Notes: a model not told the origin generated them from the letters alone. A stretch of 64,000 nucleotides of DNA from Lachnospiraceae bacterium (GCA_022510745.1 JAFLSY010000003.1:248001-312000), one strand, 5' to 3'. Positions 36,412 through 48,316 are shown, numbered from the stretch's first letter. A program made the numbers and translations.

Positions 36412-39400
36412 TTATTCCTCGGTTTCAGCACTAACTGCCTCCACTGCTTCTTCCTCTGTTCCCGATACCTCTACGGTTTCGGTTTCCTCTGCATCTGCTG
36501 CCTCTTCTGAGATGTTTGCTTCATTCTTACTGCTGTCCAAATCAATTTCCTCTTCGAAAGAAATCTCACGCACATCATCCGAGCTTAAATGCGTGGAACG
36601 GTATCTCTTCATACCTGTACCTACAGGAATCAGCTTACCGATAATAACATTTTCTTTCAAGCCGATCAGCGGATCAATCTTACCCTTGATCGCTGCTTCG
36701 GTCAGAACCTTCGTGGTTTCCTGGAAGGAAGCTGCTGACAAGAAGGAATTGGTCGCAAGCGCCGCTTTGGTAATACCTAACATTACCTGCTTGCCCTCTG
36801 CGGGTTCCTTGCCTTCCGCAATCAGCTTTTCATTCATTTCCTCATAGTCCAGAACATCTACCAATGTACCGGGTAAAAACTCCGTATCACCATTGTTTTC
36901 GATACGAACTTTCTTTAACATCTGGCGCACGATCACTTCAATATGCTTGTCGGCAATATCAACACCCTGCAGACGGTAAACACGCTGTACTTCACGCAGC
37001 ATGTAGTCCTGTACGGCACGAATACCCTTAATCTTTAACAGGTCATGCGGATTGACACTACCTTCTGTCAGTTCGTCTCCGGCCTCCAATACCTGTCCGT
37101 CCATTACCTTAATACGGGAACCGTAAGGAATCAGATATGCCTTGTTCTCTCCGGTTTCCTCATTGGAAATGACAACCTCGCGCTTCTTCTTGGTATCGCG
37201 GATTTCCACTTTACCGCCGAACTCTGCAATGATCGCAAGTCCTTTGGGCTTTCTGGCTTCAAAAAGCTCCTCTACACGGGGAAGACCCTGTGTAATATCG
37301 TCACCCGCAACACCGCCGGCATGGAAAGTACGCATGGTCAGCTGGGTACCGGGCTCACCGATGGACTGTGCTGCGATAATACCTACAGCCTCACCTACCT
37401 GTACGGCTTCACCGGTTGCCATATTCGCGCCATAGCACTTTGCACAGATACCGTTATGGGAACGGCAGGTTAAAATAGTACGGATCTTTACCTGCTCAAT
37501 AGGCTCGCCCTCGGCATCTACGCCTACGCTCAGTATCTTAGCTGCTCTGCTGGGAGTGATCATATGATTGTGCTTTACGATCATATTGCCGTCTTTATCA
37601 TAAATATCCTCACAGGAGAAGCGTCCTGTAATTCTGTCCTTTAAGCCTTCAATGGTTTCCTTACCGTCCATGAATGCCCTCACACGGATACCGGGAATCT
37701 CATCCCTGCCTTCCGCACAATCCATCTCTCTAATGGAAAGTTCCTGAGATACATCCACCATACGTCTGGTCAGATAACCGGAGTCCGCGGTACGCAGTGC
37801 GGTATCGGACAGACCTTTACGTGCACCGTGGGCTGACACGAAGTACTCCAATACATCCAGACCCTCGCGGAAGTTGGACTTGATAGGCAGCTCGATGGTT
37901 CTACCTGTAGTATCTGCCATCAAACCACGCATACCTGCCAGCTGTTTGATCTGCTGATTGGAACCACGGGCACCGGAGTCGGACATCATAAAGATGTTGT
38001 TGTATTTATCCAGACCGGAAATCAGCTTATCGGTCAGTTCCTTATCCGTCTCATTCCAATTCTCCACAACCGCACGGTATCTTTCCTCTTCGGTGATCAG
38101 ACCTCTACGGTAGTTCTGGGCAATCTTATCCACCGTTGCCTGTGCCTTTGCTAACAGTTCCGGCTTCTCAGCAGGTACCGTCATATCGGCGATGGATACG
38201 GTCATGGCTGCTTTCGTAGAATACTTATAACCCATGGACTTAATGTAGTCCAGCACCTCTGCATTCTTGAACGCACCGTGTGTATTGATAACCTTCTCCA
38301 GAATCTGCTTTAAGCCACCCTTTTTAACCAGGAAGTCTACTTCCAGCTTTAAGAACTCATCAGGGTTACTTCTGTCTACAAATCCCAAATCCTGCGGTAA
38401 TACCTCATTGAAGATAAAACGCCCCAGAGTGGATTCCACATTGCCGGTTACCACTTCGCCGTCTTCTCTGGTCTTGCTCACTCTTACCTTAATACGGGAC
38501 TGCAGGGTAATAACTCCGTTTTCATATGCTAAAATAGCCTCGTTCACATTCTTAAAGAACTTACCTTCTCCCTTTGCGCCCGGTCTCTCCTGGGTCAGAT
38601 AATAGATACCCAGTACCATATCCTGCGTAGGAACCGCAACGGGGCCGCCATCGGAAGGCTTTAACAGGTTATTGGGGGAGAGCAGCAGGAAACGGCACTC
38701 TGCCTGCGCTTCCACTGACAGAGGCAGATGCACTGCCATCTGGTCACCGTCAAAGTCTGCATTGAAAGCGGTACATACGAGGGGATGCAGCTTAATGGCC
38801 TTACCTTCTACCAGAATGGGCTCAAACGCCTGAATACCCAGTCTGTGCAGAGTAGGCGCACGGTTTAACATAACCGGATGTTCCTTGATAACCTCCTCTA
38901 ACACATCCCATACGCTGGTATCCAGTCTTTCCACCAGCTTTTTGGCATTTTTGATATTCTGGCTGATGCCTCTCGCCACCAGTTCTTTCATTACAAAAGG
39001 TTTGAACAACTCGATTGCCATCTCCTTGGGCAGACCGCACTGATAAATCTTCAGTTCAGGTCCCACCACGATAACGGAACGGCCGGAATAGTCCACACGC
39101 TTACCCAACAGGTTCTGTCTGAAACGTCCGGATTTACCCTTCAACATATCGGACAGGGACTTGAGCGCTCTGTTACCGGGGCCGGTAACGGGACGTCCGC
39201 GTCTGCCGTTATCGATCAGAGCATCCACTGCCTCCTGCAGCATTCTCTTCTCATTGCGTACAATGATATCGGGAGCGCCCAGTTCAAGCAGTCTCTTTAA
39301 ACGGTTGTTTCTATTGATGATTCTTCTGTATAAATCATTTAAATCGGAAGTTGCAAAACGTCCGCCATCCAACTGTACCATAGGCCGCAAATCGGGAGGC

Positions 39401-40122
39401 AGCACGGGAATGGCATCCATTACCATCCACTCCGGCTTATTTCCGGACTCTCTGAAAGCTTCTACAACCTCCAGTCTCTTGATGATACGAGCACGTTTCT
39501 GTCCGCTGGATTCCTTCAAACCGGTCTTTAATTCCTCGGCATCTTTCTCCAAGTCGATGGACTGCAAAAGCTCCTTTATTGCCTCCGCACCCATGCCTAC
39601 CCGGAATTTATTGCCCCAGGTTTCCCTTGCATCCTGATATTCCTTTTCGGACAAAATCTGCTTGTATTCCAGATTGGATTCCCCTGCATCCAACACAATG
39701 TAGGATGCAAAGTAAAGCACTTTCTCCAGTACTCTGGGGGATAAGTCCAGAATCAGTCCCATACGACTGGGAATCCCCTTAAAATACCAAATATGGGATA
39801 CCGGCGCTGCAAGCTCAATATGTCCCATACGCTCTCTACGCACGCTGGATTTGGTCACTTCCACGCCGCATCGGTCACAGACAACACCCTTATATCTGAT
39901 CTTCTTATATTTACCGCAATGACATTCCCAATCCTTACTGGGTCCGAAAATCCTTTCACAGTACAGACCGTCCCGCTCAGGCTTCAAGGTCCTGTAATTG
40001 ATGGTTTCAGGTTTGGTTACCTCTCCTCTGGACCACTCTCTGATCTTCTCCGGTGAAGCCAGACCGATCTTGATGGCATCAAACGTCATGGGCTGATACA
40101 CTTCGTTTTTTATTTCTGACAT
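36412..40122 (-). CDS. rpoC: RNA polymerase beta' subunit
   Basis: A 1236-residue subunit of normal length. The N-terminal zinc-binding cysteines ([20 protein letters not shown]) and the catalytic magnesium-binding [12 protein letters not shown] are present. The C-terminus ends in an acidic Glu/Ala/Val-rich tail. It starts behind AAGGGAG, 32 bases after rpoB. Confidence 0.99.
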   Translation of the reverse strand: MSEIKNEVYQPMTFDAIKIGLASPEKIREWSRGEVTKPETINYRTLKPERDGLYCERIFGPSKDWECHCGKYKKIRYKGVVCDRCGVEVTKSSVRRERMGHIELAAPVSHIWYFKGIPSRMGLILDLSPRVLEKVLYFASYIVLDAGESNLEYKQILSEKEYQDARETWGNKFRVGMGAEAIKELLQSIDLEKDAEELKTGLKESSGQKRARIIKRLEVVEAFRESGNKPEWMVMDAIPVLPPDLRPMVQLDGGRFATSDLNDLYRRIINRNNRLKRLLELGAPDIIVRNEKRMLQEAVDALIDNGRRGRPVTGPGNRALKSLSDMLKGKSGRFRQNLLGKRVDYSGRSVIVVGPELKIYQCGLPKEMAIELFKPFVMKELVARGISQNIKNAKKLVERLDTSVWDVLEEVIKEHPVMLNRAPTLHRLGIQAFEPILVEGKAIKLHPLVCTAFNADFDGDQMAVHLPLSVEAQAECRFLLLSPNNLLKPSDGGPVAVPTQDMVLGIYYLTQERPGAKGEGKFFKNVNEAILAYENGVITLQSRIKVRVSKTREDGEVVTGNVESTLGRFIFNEVLPQDLGFVDRSNPDEFLKLEVDFLVKKGGLKQILEKVINTHGAFKNAEVLDYIKSMGYKYSTKAAMTVSIADMTVPAEKPELLAKAQATVDKIAQNYRRGLITEEERYRAVVENWNETDKELTDKLISGLDKYNNIFMMSDSGARGSNQQIKQLAGMRGLMADTTGRTIELPIKSNFREGLDVLEYFVSAHGARKGLSDTALRTADSGYLTRRMVDVSQELSIREMDCAEGRDEIPGIRVRAFMDGKETIEGLKDRITGRFSCEDIYDKDGNMIVKHNHMITPSRAAKILSVGVDAEGEPIEQVKIRTILTCRSHNGICAKCYGANMATGEAVQVGEAVGIIAAQSIGEPGTQLTMRTFHAGGVAGDDITQGLPRVEELFEARKPKGLAIIAEFGGKVEIRDTKKKREVVISNEETGENKAYLIPYGSRIKVMDGQVLEAGDELTEGSVNPHDLLKIKGIRAVQDYMLREVQRVYRLQGVDIADKHIEVIVRQMLKKVRIENNGDTEFLPGTLVDVLDYEEMNEKLIAEGKEPAEGKQVMLGITKAALATNSFLSAASFQETTKVLTEAAIKGKIDPLIGLKENVIIGKLIPVGTGMKRYRSTHLSSDDVREISFEEEIDLDSSKNEANISEEAADAEETETVEVSGTEEEAVEAVSAETEE

Positions 40123-40154
40123 CTAAGGCACTCCCTTCCATGCTAAAGTCTGTT

Positions 40155-43100
40155 TTAGTACTCTTCGTCTTCTCCTACAAAGGCAGCATCTTCTGCAAAG
40201 TCGTCAAAGTCATCCTCTTCCGCGCTGACCAACTCGCCGTCCTCATCGAACTCCTGCTGCTGATAGCCCAATTCTCCGAGGGACTTCTTCTCATAGTCGT
40301 CGTAGTCTTTTCTGTCGCCTTCGATTTCATAACGATAATCGTTGTCGCTGTAGTCTACCATTTCCATGATCTCGACCTCGGTATTGTCCTCACGCAGTAC
40401 ACGGACATCCATACCCAGTGCCTGTAATTCCTTCAAAAGTACCTTGAAGGATTCCGGAATACCGGGTTCGGGGATATTATCGCCCTTGATGATTGCTTCA
40501 TAGGTCTTGACACGTCCAACCACATCATCGGACTTCACAGTCAGAATCTCCTGCAGAGTGTAAGATGCACCGTATGCCTCCAGTGCCCAAACCTCCATCT
40601 CACCGAAACGCTGTCCGCCGAACTGGGCTTTACCACCCAGAGGCTGCTGTGTTACTAAGGAGTACGGGCCGGTAGAACGGGCATGGATCTTATCGTCTAC
40701 CAGATGGTGAAGCTTTAAGTAATGCATGTGGCCGATGGTAACGGGACCGTCGAAATACTCACCGGTACGTCCATCGCGCAGCCTTACCTTACCGTCGCGT
40801 GAAATAGGCACGCCCTTCCAGAGTTTTCTGTGCTCTCTGTTGTCGGAAAGATACTGCAGTACCTCGGGAAGCAGTTCTTTACCATGCTTCTTCTCAAATT
40901 CTTCCCACTCCAGATTTACATAATCGTTAGCCAAATCCAGAGTATCCATGATATCCTCTTCGTTAGCGCCGTCAAATACAGGTGTCGCCACATTGAAGCC
41001 CAGCGCCTTGGCCGCCAGGGACAAGTGAATTTCAAGTACCTGTCCAATGTTCATACGGGAAGGCACACCCAGAGGATTTAATACGATATCCAAGGGACGT
41101 CCGTTGGGCAGATAAGGCATATCCTCTACAGGAAGCACACGGGAAACAACACCCTTGTTACCGTGGCGGCCTGCCATCTTATCACCTACGGAAATCTTTC
41201 TCTTCTGTGCAATATAGATACGAACCGCCTGGTTTACGCCGGGAGCAAGCTCGTCGCTGTTCTCTCTGGTAAAGACCTTGGCATCCACCACTATACCGTA
41301 TTCGCCGTGAGGCACCTTTAAGGAAGTATCTCTTACCTCTCTGGCTTTCTCACCGAAAATCGCACGTAACAGGCGCTCCTCTGCAGTCAGCTCGGTTTCA
41401 CCCTTAGGCGTCACCTTACCTACCAGGATGTCGCCGGCACGAACCTCCGCACCAATGCGGATAATACCTCTGTCATCCAAATCTTTCAAAGCATCATCGC
41501 CCACACCGGGAACATCACGGGTGATCTCCTCGGGTCCTAACTTGGTGTCACGGGCTTCCGCTTCATATTCTTCAATGTGTACGGAGGTATAGACATCCTC
41601 CTGTACCAGTCTTTCGCTTAAAAGTACCGCATCCTCGTAGTTATAGCCTTCCCAGGTCATGAAGCCGATCAGAGGGTTCTTGCCCAGAGCCAGTTCGCCC
41701 TGTGAAGTAGAAGGACCGTCTGCAATCACCTGATGTGCTTCCACGTGATCGCCCTTGGCCACAATGGGTTTCTGATTATAGCAGTTACTCTGGTTACTGC
41801 GGGTAAACTTGGTTAAGTGGTATTCATCCTTCTCACCGTCGTCATAAGTCATCTTGATCAGGTTGGAGGATACATAGTCAATGGTACCCGCCTTTTTTGC
41901 CACAACGCAGACACCGGAGTCCACTGCCACCTTGGTTTCCATACCGGTTCCCACTACAGGGGCCTCGGTGACTAACAGGGGCACCGCCTGACGCTGCATA
42001 TTGGAACCCATCAGCGCACGGTTTGCGTCGTCGTTCTCCAAGAACGGAATCAATGCCGTCGCAACGGAGAATACCATCTTCGGAGATACATCCATGTAGT
42101 CGAACATAGCCTTCGGATACTCCTGGGTCTCCTCACGATAACGACCGGACACGGAATTACGGACAAAATGTCCCTTCTCGTCCAACATCTCGTTTGCCTG
42201 TGCTACATGATAATTATCCTCTTCGTCAGCGGTCATGTAGACTACTTCCTCCGTAACACGGGGATTCTCCGGATCCGACTTGTCAATCTTACGATAGGGA
42301 GCCTCTACAAAACCATATTCATTGATTCTTGCATAGCTTGCAAGAGAGTTGATCAAACCGATGTTAGGACCTTCGGGCGTCTCGATAGGGCACATTCTTC
42401 CATAGTGGGAATAGTGCACGTCTCGAACCTCGAAACCTGCACGGTCTCTGGAAAGACCTCCGGGGCCCAATGCGGACAGACGTCTCTTATGGGTCAGCTC
42501 GCCCAAAGGGTTATTCTGATCCATGAACTGGGACAGCTGGGAGGAGCCAAAGAACTCCTTTACAGCGGCTGTTACCGGCTTAATATTGATGAGCGCCTGA
42601 GGAGAAACATCCTCCGCGTCGTGGGTAGTCATTCTTTCTCTTACCACACGCTCCATTCTGGATAAGCCGATACGATACTGGTTCTGCAGCAGTTCGCCTA
42701 CCGCACGAATACGTCTGTTGCCCAGATGATCAATATCGTCGTCGTTGCCCAAGTTATATTCCAGATGCATATTATAATTGATGGAAGCAAAAATATCTTC
42801 CTTGGTAATATGTTTCGGAACCAGCTCATGCGCATTCTTATGAATTGCTTCTGCCAGCGCTTCCGGATCCTCGGAAAACTCCTCTAAAATCTTAGCTAGC
42901 AGGGGATAATATACTATCTCGGTCACGCCCAGTTCTCTGGGATTGCAATCCACATAATGGCAAATGTTTACCATCATATTGGAGAGCACCTTGACGTTCT
43001 TTTCCTCTGTCTGGATATACACAAACGGAACTGCACAATCCTGAATTTCATCAGCCAATTCCGCCGTTACCTTAGTCCCTGCGGCGGCAATGATCTCACC

Positions 43101-44009
43101 GGTGCCGGGATCAACTACATCCGCAGCCAGAACCTGATGTCTGATACGGTTACGGAATGCCAGTTTCTTATTGAATTTATATCTTCCGACTTTTGCCAAA
43201 TCATATCTTCTGGGGTCAAAGAACATGGCATTAATCAGACTTTCCGCACTCTCTACGCTCAAAGGCTCGCCGGGACGGATCTTTTTGTATAACTCTAACA
43301 GACCCTCCTGATAGTTCTCAGCAGTGTCCTTTAAAAAGCTTGCTTCGATCTTGGGTTCGTCACCGAACACCTCTCGGATTTCCTCGTTGGTGCCGATACC
43401 CAGCGCTCTGATCAGAACGGTAATGGGTACCTTTCTGGTTCTGTCCACACGAACATAGAACACGTCGTTAGAATCGGTTTCATATTCCAGCCATGCACCA
43501 CGGTTGGGAATCACCGTACAGGAGAACAGCCTCTTACCGATCTTGTCATGACCGATGGCATAGTAGATGCCGGGAGAACGAACCAACTGGCTGACGATAA
43601 CACGCTCCGCGCCGTTGATCACGAAAGTACCGGTTTCCGTCATAATGGGCAGATCACCCATAAAAATCTCATGTTCGCTGATCTCTTCCTTCTCTTTATT
43701 GTAAAGACGTACCTTCACTTTTAAGGGTGCCGCATAAGTAGCATCTCTTTCCCGGCACTCCTCAATAGAATATTTCACATCGTCTTCACACAGTTCAAAG
43801 TCAACAAACTCCAGACTCAGGGAACCGCTGTAATCCGCGATCGGAGAAATATCGTCGAAGACTTCTTTTAAGCCTTCACTCAGAAACCACTGGTAGGAAT
43901 CCTTCTGGACCTCTATCAGGTTGGGCATCTCCAAAACCTCTTTTTGTCGTGAATAACTCATACGTATATTCTTGCTTGTGGCAATAGGACGTATTCTGTT
44001 CTTTTCCAT
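40155..44009 (-). CDS. rpoB: RNA polymerase beta subunit
   Basis: A 1284-residue subunit. The rifampicin region ([20 protein letters not shown], then [11 protein letters not shown]) has the wild-type His and Ser residues, so sensitivity is expected. An acidic C-terminal tail follows the conserved core. Start 44009 has the better spacing (seven bases) after GGGGTGA than the ATG six bases upstream. Its own promoter is at 44105-44133. Confidence 0.98.
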   Translation of the reverse strand: MEKNRIRPIATSKNIRMSYSRQKEVLEMPNLIEVQKDSYQWFLSEGLKEVFDDISPIADYSGSLSLEFVDFELCEDDVKYSIEECRERDATYAAPLKVKVRLYNKEKEEISEHEIFMGDLPIMTETGTFVINGAERVIVSQLVRSPGIYYAIGHDKIGKRLFSCTVIPNRGAWLEYETDSNDVFYVRVDRTRKVPITVLIRALGIGTNEEIREVFGDEPKIEASFLKDTAENYQEGLLELYKKIRPGEPLSVESAESLINAMFFDPRRYDLAKVGRYKFNKKLAFRNRIRHQVLAADVVDPGTGEIIAAAGTKVTAELADEIQDCAVPFVYIQTEEKNVKVLSNMMVNICHYVDCNPRELGVTEIVYYPLLAKILEEFSEDPEALAEAIHKNAHELVPKHITKEDIFASINYNMHLEYNLGNDDDIDHLGNRRIRAVGELLQNQYRIGLSRMERVVRERMTTHDAEDVSPQALINIKPVTAAVKEFFGSSQLSQFMDQNNPLGELTHKRRLSALGPGGLSRDRAGFEVRDVHYSHYGRMCPIETPEGPNIGLINSLASYARINEYGFVEAPYRKIDKSDPENPRVTEEVVYMTADEEDNYHVAQANEMLDEKGHFVRNSVSGRYREETQEYPKAMFDYMDVSPKMVFSVATALIPFLENDDANRALMGSNMQRQAVPLLVTEAPVVGTGMETKVAVDSGVCVVAKKAGTIDYVSSNLIKMTYDDGEKDEYHLTKFTRSNQSNCYNQKPIVAKGDHVEAHQVIADGPSTSQGELALGKNPLIGFMTWEGYNYEDAVLLSERLVQEDVYTSVHIEEYEAEARDTKLGPEEITRDVPGVGDDALKDLDDRGIIRIGAEVRAGDILVGKVTPKGETELTAEERLLRAIFGEKAREVRDTSLKVPHGEYGIVVDAKVFTRENSDELAPGVNQAVRIYIAQKRKISVGDKMAGRHGNKGVVSRVLPVEDMPYLPNGRPLDIVLNPLGVPSRMNIGQVLEIHLSLAAKALGFNVATPVFDGANEEDIMDTLDLANDYVNLEWEEFEKKHGKELLPEVLQYLSDNREHRKLWKGVPISRDGKVRLRDGRTGEYFDGPVTIGHMHYLKLHHLVDDKIHARSTGPYSLVTQQPLGGKAQFGGQRFGEMEVWALEAYGASYTLQEILTVKSDDVVGRVKTYEAIIKGDNIPEPGIPESFKVLLKELQALGMDVRVLREDNTEVEIMEMVDYSDNDYRYEIEGDRKDYDDYEKKSLGELGYQQQEFDEDGELVSAEEDDFDDFAEDAAFVGEDEEY

Positions 44010-44104
44010 TGACATTTCACCCCGTTCTTATATGATATTAAAGCAATTATGTCAGTACTTGCCCATACAAAATAGACATAACACACCACAATAGTGCATC
44101 ATCC

Positions 44105-44133
44105 ATGATACTACAAATTGGAAAAGCAGTCAA
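44105..44133 (-). promoter_or_regulatory. Promoter of rpoBC
   Basis: On the minus strand TTGACT, a 17-base spacer and TATCAT, about 100 bases before rpoB. Together with the terminator after rplL it lets rpoBC be transcribed separately from the ribosomal genes. Confidence 0.7.
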
Positions 44134-44182
44134 GAAATTTTTTCTGAATTTTGGAATTTTTAGAATATTATTGAACTTTTTG

Positions 44183-44362
44183 AAGACAGCCGGTTTTCTT
44201 TTGCCCTGCGGACACGCTTCCGCTAAAGACAGCCGGTTTTCTTTGCCCTGCGGACACGCTTCCGCTCGGCAAAAAACGTAACGGTACTAAGACGCCGGGC
44301 CGCTGACGCATCCCGCCGCCTAAGGACCGACGTTTTTTAACGGTCCGCAGGGCAAAAGAAAT
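44183..44362. repeat. Structured GC-rich repeat element between rplL and rpoB
   Basis: Two direct 42-bp copies (44183-44224 and 44225-44266) are followed by a region whose right end (44345-44362) is the reverse complement of the start of each copy (TTTCTTTTGCCCTGCGGA and its complement). An inner inverted pair (AAAAAACGT/ACGTTTTTT) lies inside. The GC-rich element stands out in an AT-rich spacer and looks like a dispersed intergenic repeat rather than a gene. Confidence 0.75.
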
Positions 44363-44424
44363 CCTGGATTACTTATTGGGAAGTTCTATAAAAACGTCTG
44401 TAGGCAATATTCATAGATATAGAT

Positions 44425-44463
44425 AAAAAAGCACCGGGGCAGTATAAGATCTGACCCGATGCC
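44425..44463 (-). terminator. Terminator or attenuator after rplL
   Basis: In the minus direction GCATCGGG...CCCGGTGC (one G-T pair) followed by six T, 20 bases after the rplL stop. Some read-through into rpoBC is likely. Confidence 0.75.
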
Positions 44464-44482
44464 TTAATATTCAGCATGAAGA

Positions 44483-44863
44483 TTACTTTAAGGTAACCTT
44501 TGCGCCAACTTCTTCCAGCTTCTTCTTGATGTCTTCGGATTCTTCCTTGGAAGCGCCTTCCTTTACCATCTTAGGAGCGCCGTCAACAAGGTCCTTAGCT
44601 TCCTTCAGACCCAGACCGGTGATCTCACGAACAACCTTGATAACCTTAACCTTCTCAGCGCCAACTTCGGTCAACTCTACATTGAACTCAGTCTTCTCTT
44701 CCTCTGCTGCCGCACCTGCGCCTGCACCTGCTGCTGCAACTACAACGCCTGCTGCTGCAGATACGCCGAATTCTTCTTCACAAGCTTTTACTAAGTCATT
44801 TAATTCCAATACTGTTAGCTCTTTGATTGCATCAATGAGTTCCTGAGCTGTTAATTTAGCCAT
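44483..44863 (-). CDS. rplL: Ribosomal protein L7/L12
   Basis: A 126-residue stalk protein, normal length, with N-terminal dimerisation domain, Ala/Gly-rich hinge and the C-terminal domain ([20 protein letters not shown]) that recruits translation factors. The start at 44863 gives the standard MAKLT; the ATG six bases upstream is too close to GGAGG. Confidence 0.98.
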   Translation of the reverse strand: MAKLTAQELIDAIKELTVLELNDLVKACEEEFGVSAAAGVVVAAAGAGAGAAAEEEKTEFNVELTEVGAEKVKVIKVVREITGLGLKEAKDLVDGAPKMVKEGASKEESEDIKKKLEEVGAKVTLK

Positions 44864-44944
44864 TTTCATTTACCTCCATTAATATGTTGTTATTTTCAAT
44901 GTTTCTGTTGTTTATCGGTGTTGCCGATATTTGTTACAATGAAC

Positions 44945-45568
44945 CTATTCTGCTGCAGGGGCTTCTTCAGCAGGAGCCTCCTCAGCTACAGGTGCTTCCT
45001 CTGCGGGAGCGGGTGCAGCCTCTTCGGCCGCAGAAGCTTCTTCTGTGGAAGCAGCTTCGTCCGAAGCTTTTTCACATGCAGAAGCGCCGCCTTTTTCTGC
45101 CAGCTGATTCATGACGCGAGCAAAATTGGTGATCGGGGACTGCAGGCTTCCAAGCAGCTTGGAAATGAGTTCTTCTCTGGAAGGAATGCTTGCAATGCTC
45201 TTAATACCGGCCGCATCATATACAGTGCCTTCTACAATACCGCCCTTAATCTCCAGCTTGTCAGCTGTCTTGGCAAACTGAGCCAGCACTCTTGCGGGTG
45301 CAGTTGCATCCGTATCGGATACTGCCATTGCACTGGGGCCTTCCAGATACTGGGTAAGGCCTTCACAATCCGTACCCTTGAAAGCGAAGTTCATCATGGT
45401 GTTCTTGTAAACCTTGTATGTGACTCCTGCTTCACGCAGTGCACGGCGAAGCTGTGTATCCTGCTCTACAGTCAGACCTCTGTGGTCAACCAGCACTACG
45501 GACTGTGCGTCTTTGATGCGCTCGGAAATCTCCTGTATAACGGGCTGTTTTAATTCAACCTTTGCCAT
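44945..45568 (-). CDS. rplJ: Ribosomal protein L10 with an acidic Ala/Glu-rich tail
   Basis: The body is an ordinary L10 (SVVLVDHRGLTVEQDTQLRR), which anchors L7/L12 on the ribosome. The start at 45568 follows AAGGAGG; the in-frame upstream extension belongs to the leader. At 207 residues it is longer than typical L10 because of a C-terminal extension of about 35-40 residues made largely of Ala, Glu and Pro. Confidence 0.97.
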   Translation of the reverse strand: MAKVELKQPVIQEISERIKDAQSVVLVDHRGLTVEQDTQLRRALREAGVTYKVYKNTMMNFAFKGTDCEGLTQYLEGPSAMAVSDTDATAPARVLAQFAKTADKLEIKGGIVEGTVYDAAGIKSIASIPSREELISKLLGSLQSPITNFARVMNQLAEKGGASACEKASDEAASTEEASAAEEAAPAPAEEAPVAEEAPAEEAPAAE

Positions 45569-45629
45569 TTCTTTTACCTCCTTATAGAATTTGTGGGAAA
45601 ATCCCTTGCCGAAAGGAGTTCTAATAATA

Positions 45630-45731
45630 AGAAAACCTCCCTGAAGACAGGAAGGCATAAAGTCTTAATCAAACTCTTTCCTCGGTAGGCGCTATGCTTA
45701 CGTCCGTTTCCGGACACCTACTGTCTTCGGC
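45630..45731 (-). ncRNA. L10 leader (autoregulatory mRNA structure)
   Basis: On the minus strand CCGAAGACAGTAGGTG pairs with GCCTACCGAGG, and CCTTCCTGTCTTC with CAGGGAGG downstream, the arrangement of the Firmicute L10 leader to which the L10-L7/L12 complex binds. It lies 60-160 bases before rplJ. Confidence 0.85.
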
Positions 45732-45785
45732 ACATATTTGAAAACCGTTTAATCGATTTCAAACCTTGTATAGAATATCATAGAG

Positions 45786-45864
45786 AATTCCTGCTGTCAA
45801 TACCTCCATATGCAAATTCCAAAGTCTTGGAACATCTTGCGGATGCTTTTGACAGCAGGATTTT
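45786..45864 (-). other. Long-range inverted repeat between rplA and the L10 leader
   Basis: TCCTGCTGTCAA at 45789-45800 is exactly complementary to 45850-45861, with a smaller hairpin (TTCCAAGACTTTGGAA) inside. It has no T-run, so it is more likely an RNA processing site or leader structure than a terminator. Confidence 0.6.
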
Positions 45865-45882
45865 CATCTGAACCGTAATTAC

Positions 45883-46572
45883 TTAGAATTTCGCAACGCT
45901 GACCTTTACGCCGGGCCCCATTGTGGTAGTCAAAGTAATGCTCTTTAAATACTGACCCTTTAATGCGGAGGGTTTTGCCTTCACGATGGCATCCATCAGT
46001 GCGTTAAAGTTCTCAGTCAGCTGCTCCTCGGTAAAGGAAGCTTTTCCTAAAGGAACATGGACAATATTAGCTTTATCCAGTCTGTATTCAATCTTACCGG
46101 CTTTGATATCGCTTACGGCCTTAGCCACATCCATGGTTACCGTACCGGCCTTGGGGTTAGGCATCAATCCCTTAGGACCCAGCACTTTACCCAAACGACC
46201 CACAACACCCATCATATCGGGAGTTGCTACTACTACGTCAAAGTCTAACCAGCCGTCATTCTGGATCTTGGGAATCAGTTCTTCCCCGCCCACATGATCT
46301 GCGCCGGCATTTTCTGCTTCGGTCAGCTTGTCACCCTTTGCAAATACCAGAACCTTGACGGTTTTACCGGTTCCGTTGGGCAGAACTACCGCACCACGGA
46401 TCTGCTGCTCCGCATGACGTCCGTCACAACCTGTTCTGATATGAGCTTCCACGGTCTCGTCAAACTTTGCAGTTGCGGTTTTCTTAACCAGTGCGATTGC
46501 ATCTGCTGTTTCATATAAAGTTGCGCGATCTACTAATTTTGCAGCCTCGCTGTATTTCTTACCATGCTTCAT
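45883..46572 (-). CDS. rplA: Ribosomal protein L1
   Basis: A 229-residue large-subunit protein of standard length, with the conserved [17 protein letters not shown] and [14 protein letters not shown]. It forms the L1 stalk that guides tRNA exit and can repress its own operon. It follows rplK by 57 bases. Confidence 0.98.
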   Translation of the reverse strand: MKHGKKYSEAAKLVDRATLYETADAIALVKKTATAKFDETVEAHIRTGCDGRHAEQQIRGAVVLPNGTGKTVKVLVFAKGDKLTEAENAGADHVGGEELIPKIQNDGWLDFDVVVATPDMMGVVGRLGKVLGPKGLMPNPKAGTVTMDVAKAVSDIKAGKIEYRLDKANIVHVPLGKASFTEEQLTENFNALMDAIVKAKPSALKGQYLKSITLTTTMGPGVKVSVAKF

Positions 46573-46629
46573 TCTTAAATCCTCCTATGGTTCTAACGAC
46601 AGTTTCCTGTCTCCCAATTTCTTTACTAT

Positions 46630-47055
46630 TTAGTCTTCTACTACAATACCCATGCTTCTTGCCGTTCCGGCAATCATGCTCATAGCCGCTTCCAGGCTTG
46701 CCGCATTCAAATCCGGCATCTTCATCTCGGCAATTTCCTGAACCTTAGCCTTGGAGATGGTAGCTACCTTGGTCTTATTCGGTGCGCCGGAACCGGACTT
46801 AATGTTGCACGCTTTCTTCAAAAGTACTGCAGCAGGCGGAGTCTTTGTAATAAAGCTGAAACTTCTGTCTGCATATACAGTAATGACAACAGGGATAATG
46901 AGATCGCCCTTATCCGCTGTTCTTGCGTTGAACTGCTTTGTGAATTCAACAATGTTTACACCATGCTGTCCAAGTGCAGGACCAACAGGGGGAGCCGGGG
47001 TTGCTTTGCCGGCAGGAATCTGTAACTTGATATATCCTTCTACTTTCTTCGCCAT
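46630..47055 (-). CDS. rplK: Ribosomal protein L11
   Basis: Exactly the canonical 141 residues with start 47055 ([12 protein letters not shown]), behind GGAGG. The conserved [16 protein letters not shown] lies near the N-terminus. An in-frame upstream extension is leader sequence. L11 binds the GTPase centre of 23S rRNA. Confidence 0.98.
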   Translation of the reverse strand: MAKKVEGYIKLQIPAGKATPAPPVGPALGQHGVNIVEFTKQFNARTADKGDLIIPVVITVYADRSFSFITKTPPAAVLLKKACNIKSGSGAPNKTKVATISKAKVQEIAEMKMPDLNAASLEAAMSMIAGTARSMGIVVED

Positions 47056-47097
47056 AATGGCACCTCCTATAATGTGGTAATTTGGCGTACCATAGTC

Positions 47098-47142
47098 TCG
47101 GCTTCGCCGAGCCATTCAGAGAATTTTCTAACGAAAATTCTC
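47098..47142 (-). other. Hairpins in the rplK leader
   Basis: Two inverted repeats lie side by side: CTCGGC-TTC-GCCGAG (47098-47112) and GAGAATTTTC-TAAC-GAAAATTCTC (47119-47142). They sit in the 250-base spacer between nusG and rplK and may form a regulatory leader. No known leader family was recognised. Confidence 0.5.
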
Positions 47143-47306
47143 CCGAAAACATCCTATCGGGAATCTCCCACCATGGTACTCCCACGGGCACTTCCGCAGA
47201 AATGCCTTTCGTTGCCTATATTATCCGGTGAGGCACGGCCAAAGTCATGCCGGCCGGAGAATATCAAATTAATACAAATTATTCAGACGATAAACCTTTG
47301 ATCGTC

Positions 47307-47825
47307 TTAGAGCTTTCTTACTTCCGCAAAACTGATTTCCACAGGGGTCTCCCTGCCGAACATTTCTACATTGATGGTTGCGGTCTGCTTGCCGTAATCC
47401 AGCTTCTGTACAATGCCTACGGTATCCTTCCATACCCCGGCTACAACCGCTATGCTGTCACCTTCGCCAAAGTCAATGGTCACATTCTCCATCTTAATAC
47501 CCAAAGGTTTCATTTCCGCTTCCGTAAGTGGCACCGGTTTACTTCCCGGGCCTACAAATCCGGTCACACCCCTGGTGTTGCGGACAACATACCAGGTATC
47601 GTCATTCATCACCATATTGAGCAGCACATAGCCCGGAAACATCTTTTTCTGGACCGTTTTCTTAGCGCCGTTCTTAATTTCCACAACATCCTGCATGGGA
47701 ACCCTGACCTCCAGAATCTCCTCCGCCAGATGCTTGTTGTTCTCGATGGTCTTCTCAATATTGGCTTTGACCTTGTTCTCATATCCGGAGTACGTATGCA
47801 CTACATACCAATTTGCCTCTGCCAT
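47307..47825 (-). CDS. nusG: Transcription factor NusG
   Basis: A 172-residue elongation factor with the NGN domain (WYVVHTYSGYENKV...PGYVLLNM) and a C-terminal KOW domain. Normal length. It couples RNA polymerase to the ribosome or Rho. It follows secE by 15 bases in the usual order. Confidence 0.98.
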   Translation of the reverse strand: MAEANWYVVHTYSGYENKVKANIEKTIENNKHLAEEILEVRVPMQDVVEIKNGAKKTVQKKMFPGYVLLNMVMNDDTWYVVRNTRGVTGFVGPGSKPVPLTEAEMKPLGIKMENVTIDFGEGDSIAVVAGVWKDTVGIVQKLDYGKQTATINVEMFGRETPVEISFAEVRKL

Positions 47826-47840
47826 ACAATCACCCTCGCT

Positions 47841-48041
47841 CTATAATGATGTTAAGAAGTTCACGCCATATTGGGCCAGGAAATCAATGAAAGCAACAAT
47901 GACGCCCACCACTACCGATATTGCCACAACCGCAACGGACTGCTTAAGCATGGTTTCTCTGTCCGGCCACTGAATTTTCTTAAATTCCGCCCGGACATTT
48001 TTAAAAAAGCTCTGCTTCTTTGCCTTTTCTGTTTCTGCCAT
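47841..48041 (-). CDS. secE: Preprotein translocase subunit SecE
   Basis: A 66-residue single-helix subunit of the Sec channel; FKNVRAEFKKIQWP is the conserved amphipathic start, followed by the membrane helix. Start behind AAAGGAG at 48041. Confidence 0.97.
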   Translation of the reverse strand: MAETEKAKKQSFFKNVRAEFKKIQWPDRETMLKQSVAVVAISVVVGVIVAFIDFLAQYGVNFLTSL

Positions 48042-48062
48042 CGTTTCTCCTTTCGGCCAATA

Positions 48063-48212
48063 TTACTTGGTTTCCTTGTGCAGTGTATGAGTTTTGCAGA
48101 ATCTACAATACTTCTTGGTTTCCATTCTGTCAGGATGTGTCTTCTTATCCTTGGTAGTATTGTAATTACGCTGTTTGCATTCAGTACATGCTAAAGTAAT
48201 CTTTGTACGCAT
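48063..48212 (-). CDS. rpmG: Ribosomal protein L33
   Basis: A 49-residue large-subunit protein starting [18 protein letters not shown]. Two CxxC pairs (CTEC, CRFC) make it the zinc-binding (C+) form. It is the first gene of the secE-nusG-rplKAJL unit, 21 bases before secE, with GGAGGTGG near its start. Confidence 0.97.
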   Translation of the reverse strand: MRTKITLACTECKQRNYNTTKDKKTHPDRMETKKYCRFCKTHTLHKETK

Positions 48213-48287
48213 TTTTCCACCTCCACGCGCTCTCTATCCTTTAAAAATAAGCATAAAAAAAAGACCTAAATCTTATCTCGCCTAGCT

Positions 48288-48316
48288 ACTATACCACATA
48301 TAAAAGCTTCCGTCAA
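48288..48316 (-). promoter_or_regulatory. Promoter of the rpmG-secE-nusG-ribosomal protein operon
   Basis: On the minus strand TTGACG, a 17-base spacer and TATAGT, 75 bases before rpmG. Confidence 0.8.

Noticed and set aside
44183..44362. Insertion sequence
   Set aside because: No transposase frame and the element is only 180 bp; treated as a repeat element instead.
44918..45553. A plus-strand open frame of 211 codons
   Set aside because: Shadow of rplJ; the frame arises from the repetitive Ala/Glu codons and has no promoter or binding site.
45569..45658. Possible N-terminal extension of L10
   Set aside because: AAGGAGG directly precedes the internal ATG at 45568, and the extra residues come from the L10 leader.
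47826..48287. A tRNA gene near secE, as in some bacteria
   Set aside because: The spacers are short and show no cloverleaf; the only extra gene is rpmG.
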